Source: DATJSJ01 sp035504175 (GTDB lineage Bacteria; Pseudomonadota; Alphaproteobacteria; Acetobacterales; Acetobacteraceae). Taken from it: DNA of 18,806 nt. Within the stretch, counting starts at the first letter, position 1; each line of letters starts with the position of its first letter. The position numbers were made by a program, and so were the translations under genes. Below are positions 15,679 through 18,806 of the stretch, in pieces. The notes below the pieces were generated by a model. That model had not been told where the DNA came from. It was given only the letters and a program-made list of their open reading frames with translations, and searched no databases. The stretch is taken from NCBI GenBank assembly GCA_035504175.1, contig DATJSJ010000215.1, positions 1 to 18,806 of the forward strand, read 5' to 3'.

Positions 15679-17862
15679 GTGCAGCAGGCGGTTGCGGCGA
15701 AAGGATGGGGCCGGACGGCGCACGGCGTGCGTGCCGCCGCGGTCCTGCGCGCCGTGTTGGCCGCCGAGCGCGGCCGTTTCGCGCCATGGCTGCCGGTCTG
15801 CCTCGGCGCCGGCATCGCGCTGTATTTCGCACTGCGCATCGAGCCGGCCGCCTGGAGTGGTCCGGCGGCAATGCTGCTGGCCGGACTGCTCGTGGCCTTG
15901 CTGCGGCGCGATCTGATCGGCCGTGGCGCGGCGATCGCGGTGCTGGCGGCGGCCCTCGGCTTCACCGCGGCGCAAATTGCCACCTGGCGGGCGCTGCCGC
16001 TCGTGCCGCTGCCGACCCACGCCGTGCACGTGGACGGGGTGGTGCGGGACGTGGACGTGCTGCCGGATGGCGGGCGCCGGCTGACGCTGGGCGGCGCCGG
16101 GCTGGCCGAGTGGAACGAGACGCTCGCCCGCACGATCCGCATCCGCCTGCGGGCGAACGATACCGCCGCGCCGGTCCCCGGCGATCGCGTGCAGGTGCGC
16201 GCCCTGCTGCGGCCGCCGCCGCCGCCGGCCTATCCCGGCGCCTGGGATCTGCAGCGCGGCGACTATTTCTCCGGCCTGGGCGGCAGCGGCTTTGCGCTCG
16301 GGCCGGTGACGATCGCGGCACCGGCGGATGCGGGCGGCGTTGCCGCCTGGTGGCAGCGGCTGCGCGCCACGATCGCCGCGCGGCTGATGGCCGGGCTGCC
16401 GGGCGGCGAGGGGGCGATCGCCGCCACCATGCTGACCGGCAGCGGCACCGCGATCCCGCCGGCCGACCGCGCCGCGTTCGTCGATTCCGGGCTCGCGCAT
16501 CTGCTGGCGGTGGCCGGGCTGCATATCGGCATCGTCATGGGGCTGGCGATGGCGCTGACCCGCACGGCGCTGGCGCTGTCCGAACGCGCCGCCCTCAACT
16601 GGCCGTGCAAGCCGATCGCCGCCGGCGTGGCGCTGCTCGCCGGCGGCTTCTACCTGGCGCTGACCGGCGGGCATTTGCCGATCCTGCGTAGTTTCGCGAT
16701 GGCGTCGCTGGTCGTGCTCGCGCTCGCCCTCGGGCGGCGGGCGCTGTCGCTGCGGGGACTGGCCCTCGCCGCCGGCGCGCTGCTGCTGCTGCGGCCGCAG
16801 GAACTCACCGGCGTCAGCTTCCAGATGAGCTTCTCCGCTGTGCTGGCGCTGATCTCCGGCTACGAGGTGCTGCGCCCGGCGCTGCGGCGCCTCTACGGCG
16901 AGGGCGGCTGGTGGCGCCGCCTGCTGCACCACGCGGCGATGCTGGCGTTGACCAGCCTGCTCGCCGGCACCGCCTCGCTGCCCTTCGCCGCGTACAATTT
17001 CGGGCAGATCCAGCTCTACTACGTGATTGCCAACCTGGTCGCGGTGCCGGTCGCGGCCTTCTGGGTGATGCCGGCGGGGATGGCGGCGCTGGCGCTGATG
17101 CCGCTCGGGCTCGAACACCTGGCCCTGGCGCCGATGGGCTGGGGCATCGCGGCGCTGCTCGCGATCGGGCGCACGGTCTCCGCCTGGCCGGCGGCGACGC
17201 TGCCGGTGCCGCACGCGCCGGTCTGGGGGCTGCTGCTGGTGGCGTTCGGAATCGCCTGGCTCGGGCTGTGGCGCTCGCGGCTGAGGCTGCTCGGCCTGCT
17301 GCCGCTGGCGCTCGGCCTCGCCTCGCCGGCGCTGGTGCGGCCGCCCGATCTGCTGGTCTCGCCGGATGCGCGCTGGATCGGATTGCGCACGCCCGCCGGC
17401 ATCTTCGTGGAAAAAACCTCCGGCGCGTCGAAATTCGTGCTGCACGAATGGGAGGAATACTGGGCCGCCGGGCCGGCGCAGCGCCTGCTGGACTCGGGTG
17501 ACGCGGCGGGCGGGCTGGTCGAGTGCACCGAGGCGGTCTGCCAACTGCGCGCGGCGCCCGGCGGCCCGGTGGCGCTGCTGCTGCGCCGGCGGGCGCGGCC
17601 TCCGAGTTGCGCCGGCGCGGCGGTGATCCTGGCCGCGGAGCCGCTGCGGCGGCGCTGTCCGCCCGGCCCGCCCGTGATCGACCGGTTCACCGTCTGGCGC
17701 GACGGCGCCCAGGCGGTGTGGCTGGGGCCGGACGGGGTGCGCATCCTGAGCGACCGCGATGCGCGGGGTGATCGCCCGTGGGTGCCGCCGCCGCCCGCGT
17801 CGCGGCATCGGCTGGACCCGGGGTTGCGGATGGCCAAGCCCGACGCGCTGCCGACGGGGTGA
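15679..17862 (+). CDS. comEC: ComEC/Rec2 family DNA-uptake membrane channel, without a metallo-beta-lactamase domain
   Basis: A 727-residue inner-membrane protein that in competent bacteria moves single-stranded DNA into the cytoplasm. Residues 35-105 hold the first transmembrane helices, 105-215 a DUF4131-type OB-like region (RVQVRALLRPPPP...GAWDLQRGDYF), and about 230-550 the Competence domain with MLTGSGTAIPPADRAAF, SGLAHLLAVAGLHIG, LPILRSFAM, GVSFQMSFSAVLAL and YNFGQIQLYYVIANLVAVP. The C-terminal 170 residues are soluble, with RWIGLRTPAGIFVE and SKFVLHEWEEYW, and no HxHxDH zinc motif. Family members elsewhere carry a beta-lactamase-like nuclease there; many alphaproteobacterial ones appear to have a degenerate version. 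GTG 15679 is preferred over TTG 15673 because of the ribosome binding site. Uptake function without the nuclease is inferred. Confidence 0.93.
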   Translation: MQQAVAAKGWGRTAHGVRAAAVLRAVLAAERGRFAPWLPVCLGAGIALYFALRIEPAAWSGPAAMLLAGLLVALLRRDLIGRGAAIAVLAAALGFTAAQIATWRALPLVPLPTHAVHVDGVVRDVDVLPDGGRRLTLGGAGLAEWNETLARTIRIRLRANDTAAPVPGDRVQVRALLRPPPPPAYPGAWDLQRGDYFSGLGGSGFALGPVTIAAPADAGGVAAWWQRLRATIAARLMAGLPGGEGAIAATMLTGSGTAIPPADRAAFVDSGLAHLLAVAGLHIGIVMGLAMALTRTALALSERAALNWPCKPIAAGVALLAGGFYLALTGGHLPILRSFAMASLVVLALALGRRALSLRGLALAAGALLLLRPQELTGVSFQMSFSAVLALISGYEVLRPALRRLYGEGGWWRRLLHHAAMLALTSLLAGTASLPFAAYNFGQIQLYYVIANLVAVPVAAFWVMPAGMAALALMPLGLEHLALAPMGWGIAALLAIGRTVSAWPAATLPVPHAPVWGLLLVAFGIAWLGLWRSRLRLLGLLPLALGLASPALVRPPDLLVSPDARWIGLRTPAGIFVEKTSGASKFVLHEWEEYWAAGPAQRLLDSGDAAGGLVECTEAVCQLRAAPGGPVALLLRRRARPPSCAGAAVILAAEPLRRRCPPGPPVIDRFTVWRDGAQAVWLGPDGVRILSDRDARGDRPWVPPPPASRHRLDPGLRMAKPDALPTG

Positions 17863-17954
17863 GGGTGGGGCGAACCGCGGCGCTCCCGTTGCGGCATCGC
17901 GGCGACGGACCCGCCGGCACCGCCGCCCGCGCTGCGGCGCTCTCGGTCGCGCGC

Positions 17955-18347
17955 TCAGTCCGGCGGCGGCGTGATGGCGGCGACGAGGTCGAGCAGCCGG
18001 TCGGCGTCGAGATCGGCGACGGCGCGCGGGGTCTGGTCGGCGGCGATCAGCCAGGTCTCGACCTGCCGCTCGGCGCGCAGCGTCTGCGCCGCCGCCACCA
18101 CCGCCTGCGCGCGGCGGCGCTTGCGGATGCGGTCGGCGAGATCCCACACGGCCAGCGCCGCGCCCGGCAGGGACACGATCAGCGCCGCGAGCGAGATCGG
18201 ATCGATCACCCGTCGCTCGGCCTGCGGCAGCGCCGGTGCCGGCGTCATCCGCGCCGCGACGTCGTCGCCGTCGCCGAACGCCGCGACCAGCGCCGCCGCG
18301 GCGCCGTCCGTCTCCTGTCCCGCGAGCACGAAGCGGAGCTCGGCCAT
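17955..18347 (-). CDS. Small single-pass membrane protein, possibly an effector-associated constant component
   Basis: A 130-residue protein with a short N-terminal strand region (AELRFVLAG), one hydrophobic segment at 50-69 (ISLAALIVSLPGAALAVWDL), a basic patch RIRKRRR (73-79), and a soluble C-terminal part with an amphipathic helix, strands (QVETWLIAA) and a final helix (DADRLLDLVAAI). I do not recognise the family with certainty. The layout (N-terminal strand, central hydrophobic helix ending in basic residues, C-terminal beta-beta-alpha) resembles the EACC1-type small proteins described with TPR/STAND conflict systems; this is inference from layout and neighbour. ATG 18347 is chosen because GGAGG stands seven bases upstream; ATG 18365, which overlaps the TPR gene stop as ATGA, would add six residues. 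Co-translated with the TPR gene. Confidence 0.75.
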   Translation of the reverse strand: MAELRFVLAGQETDGAAAALVAAFGDGDDVAARMTPAPALPQAERRVIDPISLAALIVSLPGAALAVWDLADRIRKRRRAQAVVAAAQTLRAERQVETWLIAADQTPRAVADLDADRLLDLVAAITPPPD

Positions 18348-18354
18348 CGCACTG

Positions 18355-18359
18355 CCTCC
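18355..18359 (-). promoter_or_regulatory. Shine-Dalgarno site deciding the start of the small membrane protein gene
   Basis: GGAGG on the minus strand with a seven-base spacer to ATG 18347. It is the cleanest ribosome binding site in the window and argues against the overlapping ATG at 18365, although both may be used. Confidence 0.65.
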
Positions 18360-18361
18360 GG

Positions 18362-18806
18362 TCATTGCTGTGATTCGAGAGCGCGGATTGCGGCTTCGAC
18401 CTGCTCCGCCTCCGCGGCGCGGCCGAGCTTGCGATACGCGGCAGCACTCAGGCCGAGCACCGCGCGCGCCTCCTCCGGGTCGCCGGCGGCGGCCAGGATC
18501 TGGCCGTAGGTCTCGCCAACCACCGCGATTCCCTCCGCTCGCCCGATCCGCTGGAAGATCGACCAGGCTTCTGCGAGTCGGGGTATCGCCTGCTCGGACC
18601 GCTCGCGCTGGCGCTCGATTCGAGAAATGTCCCACAGTGTCGAGGCAATGCCATCGGCATCACCTAGCTTGCGGTTCGGTGTGAGCCGCTGCTCCTGCAA
18701 AGCCAGCGCTTCTTCGAGTCGGCCCTGCGCGGCGCGAATGTTCGCGATCTTGCCCTGGGTGATGGCGGCCTCGCGGATGTCGCCGAGGCGGATAAAGGCG
18801 GGCAGG
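18362..18806 (-). CDS. Tetratricopeptide-repeat protein, C-terminal part (runs off the right edge)
   Basis: The frame is open from the window edge to the TGA at 18362-18364, 147 residues without a stop. It contains at least three TPR units of about 40 residues, each introduced by K/R-x-G-D/R: LGDIREAAITQGKIANIRAA, then GRLEEALALQEQRL; KLGDADGIASTLWDISRIER with AIPRLAEAWSIF; RIGRAEGIAVVGETYGQILA with DPEEARAVLGLS; and the start of a fourth, KLGRAAEAEQVEAAI. A Met at 18700 lies inside a repeat and is not the real start. Such regular 40-residue repeats are frequent at the C-termini of large STAND, CHAT or TIR proteins, where they sense or scaffold; what lies N-terminal here is unknown. Base composition drops to about 63% G+C at 18541-18720. 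Its stop overlaps an ATG of the next gene. Confidence 0.85.
   Translation of the reverse strand, partial: LPAFIRLGDIREAAITQGKIANIRAAQGRLEEALALQEQRLTPNRKLGDADGIASTLWDISRIERQRERSEQAIPRLAEAWSIFQRIGRAEGIAVVGETYGQILAAAGDPEEARAVLGLSAAAYRKLGRAAEAEQVEAAIRALESQQ

Noticed and set aside
15610..18447. A 945-codon minus-strand open frame opposite comEC
   Set aside because: Low-complexity Arg/Gln/Gly-rich translation with no motifs; comEC on the other strand has clear family motifs throughout.

Overview
The window is very GC-rich and densely coded, with short or overlapping gene junctions. The gene content points to an alphaproteobacterium, most likely of the Acetobacteraceae/Rhodospirillales type: a BMP-type nucleoside ABC transporter beside xanthine dehydrogenase genes, a long-chain polyprenyl synthase of the ubiquinone-10 kind, a ComEC without a hydrolase domain, and a large type I secreted protein with DUF4214-like repeats. 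The taxonomic placement is inference from gene content; no rRNA or tRNA gene is present to test it.

Region 1 (1-6078, all +) is a purine salvage/oxidation block. It starts with the last codons of a xanthine dehydrogenase large subunit, then XdhC (the cofactor-maturation protein), a double-domain ABC ATPase, two BPD_transp_2-type permeases, a Tat-exported BMP-family binding protein, and a small zinc nucleoside/guanine deaminase. Five of the six junctions overlap by 4 to 11 bases, so this reads as one coupled operon: import of nucleosides or bases, deamination (guanine to xanthine is the logical step), oxidation by xanthine dehydrogenase.

Region 2 (6124-8270) is a partner-switching signalling module. 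A response regulator with a PP2C/SpoIIE phosphatase output is on the minus strand. Divergent from it are a STAS anti-sigma-factor antagonist and an RsbW/SpoIIAB-like HATPase. No sigma factor or sensor kinase is visible, so input and target are unknown.

Region 3 (8302-11487, -) is one 1061-residue protein with a glycosidase-like (TIM-barrel-like) N-terminal domain, two beta-rich domains, about nine DUF4214-like repeats and an RTX-type C-terminal end, as expected of a type I secretion substrate. It is followed by a 459-base gene-free stretch.

Region 4 (11947-15425) holds a small helical orphan protein, a coupled minus-strand pair (DUF2007 protein and YfiC-like N6-adenine methyltransferase), and a plus-strand pair (polyprenyl diphosphate synthase and a BadF/N-acetylglucosamine-kinase-like ATPase) read from a recognisable sigma-70-type promoter at 13239-13268. 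Region 5 (15679-17862) is ComEC/Rec2.

Region 6 (17955 to the right edge, -) is a coupled pair: a tetratricopeptide-repeat protein running off the window and a 130-residue single-pass membrane protein. The visible TPR part is clearly less GC-rich than the genes around it. The architecture resembles the small constant components that accompany TPR/STAND-type bacterial conflict systems. This is the best candidate for a poorly described system here, but the diagnostic upstream part lies outside the window.

No CRISPR array, insertion sequence, integrase, rRNA or tRNA was seen.
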